Of a stretch of 64,000 nucleotides of DNA, positions 51,892-64,000 are shown piece by piece. This DNA comes from Ceratopteris richardii. Taxonomy: Eukaryota; Streptophyta; Polypodiopsida; Polypodiales; Pteridaceae. The notes beneath the pieces were generated by a model that ran no database searches, was not told the DNA's origin, and saw only the letters and a list, made by a program, of their open reading frames with translations. The DNA lies in contig CM035415.1 in the NCBI GenBank assembly GCA_020310875.1, positions 196,447,932 to 196,511,931 on the forward strand, written 5' to 3'. Made by a program: the position numbers and the translations under genes. The number at the start of each line of letters is the position of its first letter. Position 1 is the first letter of the stretch.

Positions 51892-53057
51892 TGTCGGGAA
51901 GATTTGCATCTTCCAATTGATGACCCGAAAAATTAAAATATTTATTGGTGAATTCTAAACCTCTTTTATATCACTGTTGATCAGTTGTGCTAATTGGATT
52001 AACTATTTTGAAAATGTTATCAGGTATGAAGGATGAAGCAGGACATATGTTCATATTAGGGTTTACCCTAAGTACTTAATTAATGAGTATTTATATTTAT
52101 ACATGCTAGAAACATGGGTATATAACTCTAGTTCATATGATTTATGACAATAGGGTTCATTTGAAGGGTCTCAAAAGGTTCTAATAGGTTCATGTTAGAG
52201 TTTATTTATGTTCCAAAGCGTTAATGATAGGGTTTATTTAAATGTTAATGAGCTAATGGTAGGATTCCAAAAGGGTTTTAAGGGGTTTAGTGTGCAAGAA
52301 TGAAGATTATCCTTAGTTTGAAGGGTTGAAACAAATAATATTTAATGAAATTAATCTATAATTTAACATTGGTTAACCTACAAATTTAATTTATGGTTTA
52401 ATTTGTTAATTTAATAGTGTGTATACTTTTAAATACTAAGGTTCTAATTAATTAAACCCTTAAACTAAGATTGAATTAAATGATTTATTTAAAATAAGAA
52501 ATATAGGCTATTTAAATTAAAAATGGTAAATTAAATGGATAAATAATTAGTGGTCTATATGAGTACTAGGAAAAAGAATGGTTTATAGAAGATGTGTAAC
52601 TAAAGTGATTGAAAGAGTGGTTGGAATAAATGATGCAATTAAAGGAAGTTAAAGAGAAACTTTGAATGAATGGAGTATATGAAAAAGGTTAAAAGAATGG
52701 AGTAAGTGAGTTGTGTAAATAAAGTCAATTTAAAGTGTGGTGAAAGTAAGGAGATTAAAGTGTGGTTGTAGATTAAAAGTTAAAACCAAAAGAGTGGATT
52801 AGGAAGGACTTGTGTATGTATTTAAATGTGTGTTGAGCTCAAGTTTCTCCTAATGTTTTTTGCAGGTACTGTCTCCTACTCTTTACTTTCTTCTGTTTTT
52901 CCTTCTTTCTCATTAGACCCTCCTCGTGCTCGGGATATTGAGACGGCATGTCCTGCTGTGTACGATGATCCTGATATGCCCCATGCTGCTGCATGAATGA
53001 TTGTCCGGCCGAAAGCATGACCATGCCTATTCCGTGGCTTGGTCTGAGTCCCTGCAG

Positions 53058-53340
53058 TAGTGTGTGTATGTGTGTGTATGTGTTATGTGTGAATGTGTTA
53101 TGTGTATGTGCGTGTTTGTGTTATGTGTGAATGTGTTATCTGTATGTGTGTGTATGTGTTATGTGATGAAGTGTATGTGTGTGTGAAGTATATATGTGAT
53201 GTGTGTATGTATGTGTGTGTGAGCAGTGTGTGTATGTGATGTGTGTGTGTATGTGATGTGTGTGTGTATGTGATGTGTGTATGTGCGTATGTGATGTGTG
53301 TATGTGTGTATGTGATATGTGTGTGTGTGTGTGATGTATG
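53058..53340. repeat. TG/TATG microsatellite in the G6 LTR
   Basis: About 280 bases of alternating TG, TATG and GATG, with a counterpart at 62240-62535 in the other LTR. All long frames on the minus strand here (His-Thr repeats) are artefacts. Confidence 0.95.
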
Positions 53341-54176
<836 letters not shown>

Positions 54177-54995
54177 AGGAGAGAGAAAACGATTTATATT
54201 AACATTAATCTAAATAAATATAATTATATTTAATTAATTAGTTAATATTACATTGTTTAATTAATTATATCTATTTAGTTATATTACTACATTATTTCAA
54301 TTAAATATAAGTACTTTTATTAAGATATTTAAGAAATTGGTATTCTAAATACTTACTTCCAAAAGTTTAATTAGAGTTTTTTAGCATATGAGTTACTAAG
54401 TGTTATATGCATTAGCATGAATATGTATGTGTATGCATGATTAATATGCATAAGCATGCATGTGTGTTAGTATGCATAAGCATGTGTATGAATGCATGTG
54501 TTTGAATGATTAATGTGTTAGCATGCATGTATAAATGTGTGTTACCATATTTATGAAAGTATATTAGTATGTATAAGATTATGTGTTAACATGTGCATTA
54601 GCAGATATTAGATTTGAAAGCATGTATGTAAAGTACATTAGTATGCATGAGGAATGTATGCATTAGAGTGTATGTGAATACTTTAATGTATGCATGAACA
54701 TATGCATGTGTATGAAAAATGTATGAGAAGAATGTCTTTTATGTTTCTCATTAATTTCTTGTTAGATTACTAATATTCCTAATGTTTTTTGCATAAACAT
54801 TGATGAATTCAAGCTAATGAAGTAAAGTGAAGAGAAGCAGCAAGATTGAAGATTCATTTAAATCTTATTTTCCAATTAGTCAGCTATCCAATTGATTAGA
54901 CATTTATCCAATTATCTAGACTTTACATTTGTATTAGCTTATTAATTCATTTATTCAAACCAGTTTAGCATCATATTGTTTCTATTAGTTCTTTC

Positions 54996-55361
54996 ATGTC
55001 TTCCGATTTATACCATGCATCTGAACACAGTAGTAATAACATCATTGAACATACAACCAAATCCGTAGAATTAGTGTTAGAAGAACTTATTAAGAACAAT
55101 ATTACTTCGGAATCATTAGTGTCTTTATCTTATGATCAATGTTTAACTACATTCCTAGCATTTTCTTCCATTGCATCTCCTGAATCACAAAGTAGTGAAG
55201 ATTTATTTCCACCAACTTTAGTTAGACAAACTCAACCAAAACCATTAGAAGCTACAATAGAAGAGGTAATTAAAGATCAGATAACCGAAGAGTCATTATT
55301 GTTAACACCCAAACAGATAGCTATTGCCAGATATAAAGCAGCTTGTCCCTATGGTCCTTAG
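54996..55361 (+). CDS. Small ORF in the G6 5' region, unknown
   Basis: 121 codons (MSSDLYHASEHSSNN to AACPYGP), acidic, with a repeated phrase: ELVLEELIKNNITSESL and TIEEVIKDQITEESLL share the pattern [LI]EE[LV]IKxxIT[ES]ESL. It lies before or within the 5' LTR, whose end is unresolved. No family recognised. It may be the remnant of a Gag N-terminus. Confidence 0.35.
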   Translation: MSSDLYHASEHSSNNIIEHTTKSVELVLEELIKNNITSESLVSLSYDQCLTTFLAFSSIASPESQSSEDLFPPTLVRQTQPKPLEATIEEVIKDQITEESLLLTPKQIAIARYKAACPYGP

Positions 55362-56067
55362 TCTGAGTCCACTACAGACACCCTGCGTGTGCCGAACGAT
55401 TTTGGCGGATGGACTGATCCACCATCCGAGCATCCCTCACGACCCGACATTGATGAACCTGACGTGAAGATCGGCTTGCGACTCAGACAGATATTATCAG
55501 TTTGCATTGCATATACATTCATACGATTTTACATCAGTGTAGCTGCGTCTTCATCCCTGGAAGCTGTGGCATTTACGTGAGCTTGCAATCTTCTTGGTGT
55601 CGGGGGCTGGTCTGGTGATCTGAGCGCCTCCACGAAGATTGGCAAGTAGGAGAACCTCGTCTCGCCACCCCTTTCATCAACAATTGAAGCACAAAACGCT
55701 TGCACCCATTTTAGCAAAATATGTATTTAGATTTTTGATTCAAATCAATAAATGTATTGAATTTCACAGAAAGCACTGTTTTGAGCCTCATCTTTGAGCA
55801 ACTGGTATAATTTCTTTACTCTTACATTCTTGCATACATAATTTTATTTAAGGTTAAATTATTGGTATAGGTTGAAGGCAACTGTTTGTTAAACATAGGT
55901 TAAGCGTTAATCATAGCTTTACTTGAAACATTTTTGCATAGTAAAAACTTATCAAACTGGACTCTAATGGAATTTTAGAATTAGTAGCTGAACATAAGGA
56001 AAGAATAACAAAAGAAGTTCAGGATATAGTTAGAATTGTTCAAGCTAGATCAAAACAAACTTCAAAA
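55362..56067 (+). other. G6 leader or LTR end, no gene seen
   Basis: Mixed sequence with an AATAAA signal near 55747 and a CACAG nearby, as expected at an R/U5 region. The open frame at 55389-55580 shows no recognisable motif. Confidence 0.35.
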
Positions 56068-56998
56068 ATGGACGAACTATTTCAAACTATGATGCACGAG
56101 ACGCAAGGACAAAAAGTAGTTGAAACGTTATTAAAGGATAAAGGGAAATTTACTGGTATGAATGTTACAAATTATTTAGACACGTTTGAGGAATTAGCCA
56201 AGTTACACGGCTTGCCTGATACAAAGTGGAAATCCTATCTTGGACGACTTGCCATAGGTACAGTGAAAGCTATTATGGATCTACATGACAATAAGGAATG
56301 GGATGAGTTTAGAAAAGAGCTACATAAAGAATTTTATTTAGAGGACTATAGTCAACACAGTAGAGAGGGATTTATGAAATGGATTAGTTCTCCGAAGCCT
56401 CACATTTCTTTAACTCAACTCCATGGCGAATTTATGAAAAGATTCTCTCAATTACCTGAACAGGATAGAGTTGCCCTTACCCCAGATATCATTTTATATT
56501 TCCTTAAAATCTTGACTCCAGATATAAGGGTAGAGGTTGAGCGTAGGCTTGAAGAACCGGGAAAGAAATATGGGCTTACAGATGACTGGGGTGTAGTGAA
56601 AACTGTAGTTGAGGCGGTTGCTCACATGAACCAACGTAAAACACTCCTTTATGATTCGATGTCTCAACCATCCTCCAGTTTTCCTCCGATTCAGGCAACT
56701 AGGGATACACATATAGATTCAAAAGTTGAGCCTACGGCATCCACATCTAGAGTACCAAACTGAGTTGCAATTTGAGATTTTGTTTAACAAGTTGGACAAT
56801 ATGATGCATATGCACGAAAATATGTCTAAAGAAGTAGCGGCTTTGCAGAATGTGGTATATGCTTTAAACTTACAAGATAAACCTGTAATGCAAGCTCATC
56901 CGACTATTTATCCTCAACCAGTAAGTGCACCTAATCCTCCATTAGTAGCTCCGAATCATCCTTTTATACCTCCTAATCCAAGCCAGAATGGAGACTAA
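56068..56998 (+). pseudogene. G6 gag, frameshifted
   Basis: The open frame 56068-56763 has a capsid-like helical pattern (FTGMNVTNYLDTFEELAKLHG, LYFLKILTPDIRVEVERRL). It ends in a TGA, but the continuation (LFNKLDNMMHMHENMSKEV, then Pro/Asn-rich) lies in the next frame up to 56998, so one indel broke the gene. No zinc knuckle is seen. The gene type is inferred from position and gag-like pattern. Confidence 0.65.
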
Positions 56999-57199
56999 AG
57001 TAATGGATGACGGCTCAGCATACGCAAGAATTAGATCTAAAGATGATCTACAATCACTCCAAGTTATGATAGTCAGCCCAAACCATGTACGAAATAGGGA
57101 GCAAATTAGGAAGACGCCCATCCGTTCTCATGAAAAGATACGCGAAGATCATATGCCTCTTCGAGAGTTTGGAACTTATTATGATCAAAATTTTGCCTA

Positions 57200-59326
57200 G
57201 ATGCCACTGTTGAGCGAGACAACGGTGGTTCTTGGTTTGATGTCTCGCACCCATCTGTAGATACTTTAGATAGTTTTTCTTTATATTTCCCTTCATCATA
57301 TTTGCAATTCAGTCATTATAAACAAATTTCTAAAAACATTATAAAACATTATGAAAAATTTTATAAAGAGAAAGGATTCATTTCATCTGATGAACACATT
57401 GAAACCGTAATTGAAACTTTATCTTCAAACTCATTGATTGAAGAACTTCAAAATATTTTGCATGGAAAAGAAAATTTTAGATTTGTACTTTTAAATTCTA
57501 TTGAGGAATATGATTTGATTATTAAATTTGTCATGAGTAATGAAAAGGAAGCAAAAGTAAATACAAAATACAAAACCGTTGATAAAAAAATTAAACCGAT
57601 TGCCCAATCATTACCACGAGAGAGTGAAGAGAAGTTTAGGAAAGTTACCAATGATCCTTATTTAAGAGAGCGCACAAATATAGGTCATACCTTCACAGAA
57701 GAAACTTTAAAGCTAATCAAGATAGGAAATGATGAAAATTTTTTGTTACCTGAGGAACGTGAACTATTTCAAAGAGTGATTAGAAAGCATGGAAAGGCAT
57801 TTTCTTTATATTCCCATGAGATAGGTTGTGCAGACCCACAAATTGTACCACCAATGATCATCTTTACAGTGCCTCACATTCCATGGAATCTTCGACCCAT
57901 ACCTGTTCCGAAAGCCCATTTACCAGAGTTAATGCGGCTTCTTAAGGAAAAGATTCACATGCGAATTTTAGAGCCATCGTCTGCACCCTACTCAAATAGG
58001 TGGTTTACTGTTCCAAAGAAAAATGGCAAGTTATGGTTCATTCAAGATTTACAACCTGTTAACAAGGTCACTATTAGGAATGTAGGTACTGGGCCCATTG
58101 TGGGAGAATTCGTTGAAGCCTTCGCTGGTCATGCCATTTACTCAATGGGAGACTTGTATTCTGGCTACGATCAATTTCAGCTTGCTATTGAAAGTAGAGA
58201 CATTACGACCATGAAAACTCCTTTAGGCTTAGTTCGCATGTGCACTTTGCCGCAAGGAGCTACTAATTCAGTAGCGCATATGATGAACGCCATGAATTCA
58301 GTATTACATGACTTCATTCCTAATATAGCCATGCCATTTATTGATGACATTCCTATTAAAGGATGTATTGAGAATGCGAAAGATGAAACTTTAGATTCCT
58401 CTGGCTGCAGGAAATTTGTAGTAGATCATATCTCTGACTGTGAAAGAATTTTCCAGAGATTTGAAGAGGTTGGTCTCACATTCTCCATTGAGAAATCTGT
58501 TTTTGGTGTCAATGAGGTACTTATAGTTGGGCATTTATGTGGACATTACGGTCGGAGGCCATATCCACCTAAAGTCGACGCTATAAACAAGATTTCAGAT
58601 ACCGGTAGTAATATTAGTGAGGTAAGACGATTCCTTGGTGCTTGTGTGTTTTATGCCATCTGGATCCCACACTATGCACATGTTGCAAATTGTCTTTATG
58701 CTTTGCTAAGGAAGAATCGAAAGTTTCTTTGGACTGAAGAACACTCAAAAGCTATGAAAAAGTTAAAGAAATTACTTCTTGAAGCTCCTATTTTAAAGCG
58801 AGTAGATTATACTGATCAAAAGCCTATCATTTTAACTGTTGATACGAGCCCTATAGGAATAGGATGGGTTATTGGTCAGGACGATGAAGAGGGCAATAGG
58901 TATGCTGTGAGATTTGGAGCAAAGATTTTACACGATACGCAAAGAAATTATCCGCAAATTAAACGAGAACTATGGGGTTTAGTCACAGCATTAAAATCCG
59001 ATAAAGAATATTTTATAGGTGCAAATGTAATAGTTGAGACAGATTGTCTACCTCTGATTGGAATGATTACAAACTGTTCATCACCCGACATTGCCATGCT
59101 TAGATGGATTTCATACATCAAGTTTATAAATCCTGTTTTGATACATATTGCAGGTAAATCTAATCCTGTGGCTGATATGCTTTCTCGAGCTAGATTTGAT
59201 CATGAGGAAGAAACATAATTAGAAATAAATGCAATTAATTATGATTCTAAAGCATACGCATATGAACAGTTTAATATTGAAGAATACGAAGGAGAGTGGC
59301 AGGATATTGGAAAGTATTTAAGTACT
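57200..59326 (+). pseudogene. G6 RT and RNase H (FIDD type)
   Basis: One frame, open from about 57185 to a TAA at 59216 and continuing past it. RT: PVPKAHLPELMRLLKEKI, WFTVPKKNGKLWFIQDLQPV, DLYSGYDQFQLAI, and PFIDDIPIKG with F-I-D-D where most Gypsy elements have Y-x-D-D. RNase H: ILTVDTSPIGIGWVIGQDDE and ETDCLPLIGM. The substitution WFIQDLQPVN for the usual RFxQDLxxLN and the FIDD box recall fungal (basidiomycete) Gypsy RTs. No protease active site (D[ST]G) is visible between gag and RT, so it has probably been lost. Confidence 0.8.
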
Positions 59327-60000
59327 TTGGTTAGGGCACCTTCATGGTCTTCAAATAGATTTCGGAATATTAGGAAAAGAGCTTACAACTTTTTTCTGAA
59401 AGAAGTTTTAATTTGGAGACATGCTAGGGGAAAAATTAGATTGCCACAACGAGTACTAGGTACTAAGGATCTTCAGTTACAAGTCATGAAGAGTATGCAT
59501 GATACTTTATGGGCAGGACATAAAGGTTTTGTAGCTACGTATGAAAAAATTAGAGAAGGATACTGGTGGCCAGGGATTTATGTTACTGTTAAAAATTATG
59601 TGAATTCATGTAAGATTTATTAGCTCTGCGAATCCAGCAGTTAGAGCAAGGGAATGAACGTTTAGAAGAGGCTATAGTTAAACTAAAAGATTCTCGTCTG
59701 AAAAATAAGAAGTATTTTGATAAATCACATAGGTTAAGACCAAAGCCGGTTCAAGTTAATGATTGGGTTTTACTGTATGATAGTACGTTTGATTCTCAAT
59801 ATGATGCCCGTAGGAAACTTAAAAGACGATGGTTTGGACCTTATGTGGTAGTCAAAACCTATGATAATGGAACGTATGCCTTACGCGAATTAGATGGCAC
59901 TCCTCTTAAAAACTTAATTGCTGGCAAAAGAATTAAATTATTTAAACAAAGAGATGATGAAATGTATGAAGTAATGTTTGATGATGAGCATGATTAATTA
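59327..60000 (+). pseudogene. G6 integrase finger and C-terminal tail, core deleted
   Basis: The HHCC finger reads MHDTLWAGHKGFVATYEKI to YVNSCKIY, where the second cysteine is Tyr and a stop follows. The next open stretch (59620-60000) starts within the C-terminal region (LRIQQLEQGNERLEEAIVKL, RRKLKRRWFGPYVVV, then KRIKLFKQRDDE to a TAA at 59997). The catalytic D-D-E core is missing: about 150 residues are deleted at 59620. It cannot encode an integrase. Confidence 0.85.
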
Positions 60001-61074
60001 TGTATGAATGAATTTCTTTAGTGTGGGTTTCTTTTGTAGGAAAACTAAGAGAAAATTTGAATATGAAATTTAATAATTTTGCGTGTCTAGCTGTTGCTGG
60101 TTGAGTTTTAACAGGTCTTTGAAGAACAAATTAAGATGCATAAAGATGAAGCAAATTGAAGATGAAGTTGATTTTAGGTCGTATTTTTCTTTGTCATACA
60201 ATTTTGATTTATGTATTTTCTTTGCATTCATATAAACTAATTTATAAAGTCTAGAATGAAAAATATTATTTTATAAAGGACTCTATTTAACCATATTAGG
60301 GAAATAAACATAATTTATATTTCTACATTTATAGATTAAGTGAGATTTGTTAAAAATAGAAGGATTTGTAGTTCATTTAGATAACAAAAGTAGTTGTATA
60401 TGTGTAGGAGCATATTGTTGCATGATTCATGTCTGTGAAAACCTAGATCTTTCTTGTCCATGCAGCTAGATCCTTAGCTCGGATCAAGGGGTTAAGCCTT
60501 TCCCCTTTAAAACAAAAAAGTAGAAAAAAAAATATTGACATGGAAGTTATACCTTCTTCCACCCCAAAAAGGTATTTACATTTATTATCGATATGAAGTT
60601 TACATCATATTTATATGAAGAAAACTAGTTGTGAAAAAACACATCTAGTGATTAAAATTGGGCATACAAGGCGGCTGTCTGTCCAAGTAGATTTAGTAGA
60701 TTTCTTTGGCATGCTTGATTGCTCATATGTGAATGCATATATATAACAAAACCTGCATTTGAATGAATGAAAATGAATTCTGTTTTATACTACTCTTTAC
60801 ATAGTTTATAAATGGATAAAATGTAAACTAATGTTTGTTGACTGAAAAGGTTAATAGTTTACCTTTATACTTTAATATGTTTTCATTGCCAGATGTAATT
60901 GAAATAAACTTCATGTGCATGTTGAAAAGATTTAAAATTTGATAAGATTAAATATATTTAAAAAAGAATTGATGCTGTTCTATGATTTAATTTCAGGATA
61001 ATCATTGAAAATGTTGCTTCCCTTAATCTGCAAGTTGGCCCATCGGGACGATGTGCAGGTTTGGTGGCGGTGGA
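60001..61074 (+). other. G6 3' non-coding region
   Basis: About 1.07 kb, AT-rich, no coding signal. The last bases before the LTR (GGTGGCGGTGGA, 61063-61074) are G-rich but only partly purine, a weak polypurine tract. Confidence 0.55.
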
Positions 61075-62670
61075 TGTCGGGAAGATTTGCATCTTCCAAT
61101 TGATGACCCGAAAAATTAAAATATTTATTGGTGAATTCTAAACCTCTTTTATATCACTGTTGATCAGTTGTGCTAATTGGATTAACTATTTTGAAAATGT
61201 TATCAGGTATGAAGGATGAAGCAGGACATATGTTCATATTAGGGTTTACCCTAAGTACTTAATTAATGAGTATTTATATTTATACATGCTAGAAACATGG
61301 GTATATAACTCTAGTTCATATGATTTATGACAATAGGGTTCATTTGAAGGGTCTCAAAAGGTTCTAATAGGTTCATGTTAGAGTTTATTTATGTTCCAAA
61401 GGGTTAATGATAGGGTTTATTTAAATGTTAATGAGCTAATGGTAGGATTCCAAAAGGGTTTTAAGGGGTTTAGTGTGCAAGAATGAAGATTAGCCTTAGT
61501 TTGAAGGGTTGAAACAAATAATATTTAATGAAATTAATCTATAATTTAACATTGGTTAACCTACAAATTTAATTTATGGTTTAATTTGTTAATTTAATAG
61601 TGTGTATACTTTTAAATACTAAGGTTCTAATTAATTAAACCCTTAAACTAAGATTGAATTAAATGATTTATTTAAAATAAGAAATATAGGCTAATTAAAT
61701 TAAAAATGGTAAATTAAATGGATAAATAATTAGTGGTCTATATGAGTACTAGGAAAAAGAATGGTTTATAGAAGATGTGTAACTAAAGTGATTGAAAGAG
61801 TGGTTGGAATAAATGATGCAATTAAAGGAAGTTAAAGAGAAACTTTAAATGAATGGAGTATATGAAAAAGGTTAAAAGAATGGAGTAAGTGAGTTGTGTA
61901 AATAATGTCAATTTAAAGTGTGGTGAAAGTAAGGAGATTAAAGTGTGGTTGTAGATTAAAAGTTAAAACCAAAAGAGTGGATTAGGAAGGACTTGTGTAT
62001 GTATTTAAATGTGTGTTGAGCTCAAGTTTCTCCTAATGTTTTTTGCAGGTATTGTCTCCTGCTCTTTACTTTCTTCTGTTTTTCCTTCTTTCTCATTAGA
62101 CCCTCCTCGTGCTCGGGATATTGAGCCGTCATGTCCTGCTGTGTACGATGATCTTGATATGCCCCATGCTGCTGCATGAATGATTGTCCGGCCGAAAGCA
62201 TGACCATGCCTATTCCGTGGCTTGGTCTGAGTCCCTGCAGTAGTGTGTGTGTATGTGCGTGTATGTGTTATGTGTGAATGTGTTATGTGTATGTGCGTGT
62301 TTGTGTTATGTGTGAATGTGTTATGTGTATGTGCGTGTATGTGTTATGTGATGAAGTGTATGTGTGTGTGTGAAGTATATATGTGATGTGTGTATGTATG
62401 TGTGTGTGCAGCAGTGTGTGTATGTGATGTGATTGTGTATGTGATGTGTGTGTGTATGTGATGTGTGTATGTGCGTATGTGATGTGTGTATGTGTGTATG
62501 TGATATGTGTGTGTGTGTGTGATGTATGTGTGTGAGAGAGAATCTCTCCCTCCCCTCCTCTGCTGCAGCGCGACAGCGCGCACAGAGAAGGAGAGAGAGA
62601 GAGAGATAAAGTAGAGAGAGAGAGAGAGAGTGAAAGTCTCTCCCTCCCTCCCTGGCGCTGCACACAGCAG

Positions 62671-62738
<68 letters not shown>

Positions 62739-62788
62739 GTTCCCTCCCTCCCCGTGCAGAACTGCGCACGGCAGCACGCAGAGAGAGA

Positions 62789-62833
<45 letters not shown>

Positions 62834-62916
62834 AGAGAGAGAGAGAGAGGAGAGAGAAGGAAAGAGAGAGAGAGAGAGAGGTTCCCTCCCTCCCCCTGTA
62901 GAACTGCGCACGGCAG

Positions 62917-62966
<50 letters not shown>

Positions 62967-63155
62967 GGCACAGAGAGAGAGAGAGAGAGGTTCCCTCCCT
63001 CCCCCTGCAGAACTGCGCACGGCAGCACGCAGAGAGAGAGGGAGAGAGAGAGAGAGAGAGAGAGAAGGAGAGAGAGAGAGAGAGAGGAGAGAGAAGGAAA
63101 GAGAGAGAGAGAGAGAGGTTCCCTCCCTCCCCTGCAGAACTGCGCACGGCAGCAC

Positions 63156-63198
<43 letters not shown>

Positions 63199-63201
63199 GG
63201 C

Positions 63202-63280
<79 letters not shown>

Positions 63281-63608
63281 GCGCAGAAAGAGAGAAACGC
63301 AGAAAGAGAAAGAGAGAGAGAGAGAGAGTTAGGAGAGAGAAAACGATTTATATTAACATTAATCTAAATTAAATATAATTATATTTAATTAATTAGTTAA
63401 TATTACATTGTTTAATTAATTATATTTATTTAGTTATATTTCTACATTATTTCAATTAAATATAAGTACTTTTATTAAGATATCTAAGAAATTGGTATTC
63501 TAAATACTTACTTCCAAAAGTTTAATTAGAGTTTTTTAGCATATGAGTTACTAAGTGTTATATGCATTAGCATGAATATGTATGTGTATGCATGATTAAT
63601 ATGCATAA
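61075..63608 (+). repeat. 3' LTR of G6 (partial)
   Basis: It matches the 5' LTR from its first base. The TG and GA tracts differ in length, as expected of microsatellites, but the unique parts are nearly identical. Truncated at 63608 by X7. Confidence 0.9.
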
Positions 63609-64000
63609 TGTTGAGCCCATAAATGTCATGTTGGTCAAAGTCAACTGCAGTCAAAGTCAACAGGTCAAAGTCAACAGGTCAAAGTCAACAAGGTCAAGGT
63701 CAAAGTCAACAGGTGCAAAGTCAAAGTGCGTAAGTGCAGGTGTCAAAGTGCACAGGTAGTGCACAATGAATTGTCCACAAAGGGTAAATTGGAGAAAATA
63801 GGTTGCAGGTTGCAGAGGTACTTTCTCTAATTTCCCTAAGGTTCAAAGTGTGTTTTAAAGTGTTTTGGAAGGTTCAGGTGAACCCCCCTTATGTGCAAAA
63901 GTGAAGAATTAAAAGGAAATGTGAAGGCATGTGAAGCGGCAAAGTGTACGCACAGGTGAAAGTATGGCCCCCCATTAAAATTTTTGGTTTTAGACTAAAG
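63609..64000 (+). mobile_element. Element X7, left end (probable LTR)
   Basis: It starts TGTTGAGCCC exactly where G6 LTR similarity stops, which is the signature of an LTR edge. It contains an array of GTCAAAGTCAACAG repeats, then unremarkable sequence to the window end. No coding region is visible, so family and orientation are unknown. Confidence 0.55.
63636..63745. repeat. GTCAA-rich tandem array (W-box-like) in X7
   Basis: Multiple copies of GGTCAAAGTCAACA with variants over about 110 bases. On the minus strand each gives TTGACTTTGACC, i.e. two W-box cores (TTGAC) recognised by plant WRKY factors. Its position near the start of a presumed LTR is that of a U3 enhancer. Confidence 0.7.

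Noticed and set aside
55595..55612. TGGTGTCGGGGGCTGGTC as the G6 primer-binding site
   Set aside because: It starts TGG but matches no tRNA end I recognise, and no LTR end CA precedes it.

Overview
The window looks like intergenic heterochromatin of a large plant genome. I could not find an intact host gene. Nearly all of it is LTR retrotransposon DNA: Ty1/Copia elements with initiator-Met-tRNA primer sites and short gag-CCHC-PR-INT-RT-RH polyproteins, and Ty3/Gypsy elements with Asp-tRNA-type or unresolved primer sites. The species cannot be named from sequence alone. A seed plant (or fern/lycophyte) with a large repeat-rich genome fits best.

The elements are nested like Russian dolls, and most junctions can be read to the base because LTRs begin TG and end CA. 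From outside in: Copia C2 (minus, from about 6866) is cut at 8871 by Copia C7 (minus). C7 holds Copia C6 (minus, about 9690-13754) and Gypsy G1 (minus, 3' LTR 14576-15368). G1 is split by the giant young Gypsy G2 (minus, 18182-35356, target duplication GATGC) and by Copia C3 (minus, from 36296). The 5' LTR of C3 is split at 41134 by Copia C4 (plus). C4 holds the pristine Copia C5 (plus, 44637-51099, target duplication AGTAT) and Gypsy G6 (plus, from 51892). The 3' LTR of G6 is cut at 63609 by a further element, X7. The outer left end (1-8870) is a mosaic: the 3' end of Gypsy G0 with its LTR (1-about 2100), a Copia RT scrap (2786-3093), a Copia gag (C1, 4144-4905), a scrap of C4-type LTR, an unidentified intron-bearing gene remnant (5078-6510, minus), a GC-rich block (6550-6700) and C2.

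The most interesting object is G2, a 17,175-bp element with 569-bp LTRs that differ at about three positions. It carries four long uninterrupted frames. They are a 1717-residue Gag ending in a retropepsin; a 1212-residue Pol with RT, RNase H, two tandem integrase-type zinc modules, an integrase core and a second retropepsin-like domain at the extreme C-terminus; a 213-residue protein with repeated WVPK motifs; and a 1437-residue 3' protein with a long coiled coil and a conserved C-terminal domain. That C-terminal domain also occurs in G0, where it lies just upstream of the PPT and LTR. G1 has a decayed 3' protein of similar layout. The 5' leader of G2 contains about two dozen copies of a self-complementary 16-base repeat.

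C5 is a complete Copia element with one 1388-codon frame and LTRs in which I saw no differences. C3, C4, C6, C7, C2, G1 and G6 are broken by stops, frameshifts or internal deletions. G6 is notable for near-identical long LTRs around clearly defective coding DNA. The system seen here is therefore a set of interacting autonomous and non-autonomous retroelements, not a host pathway.
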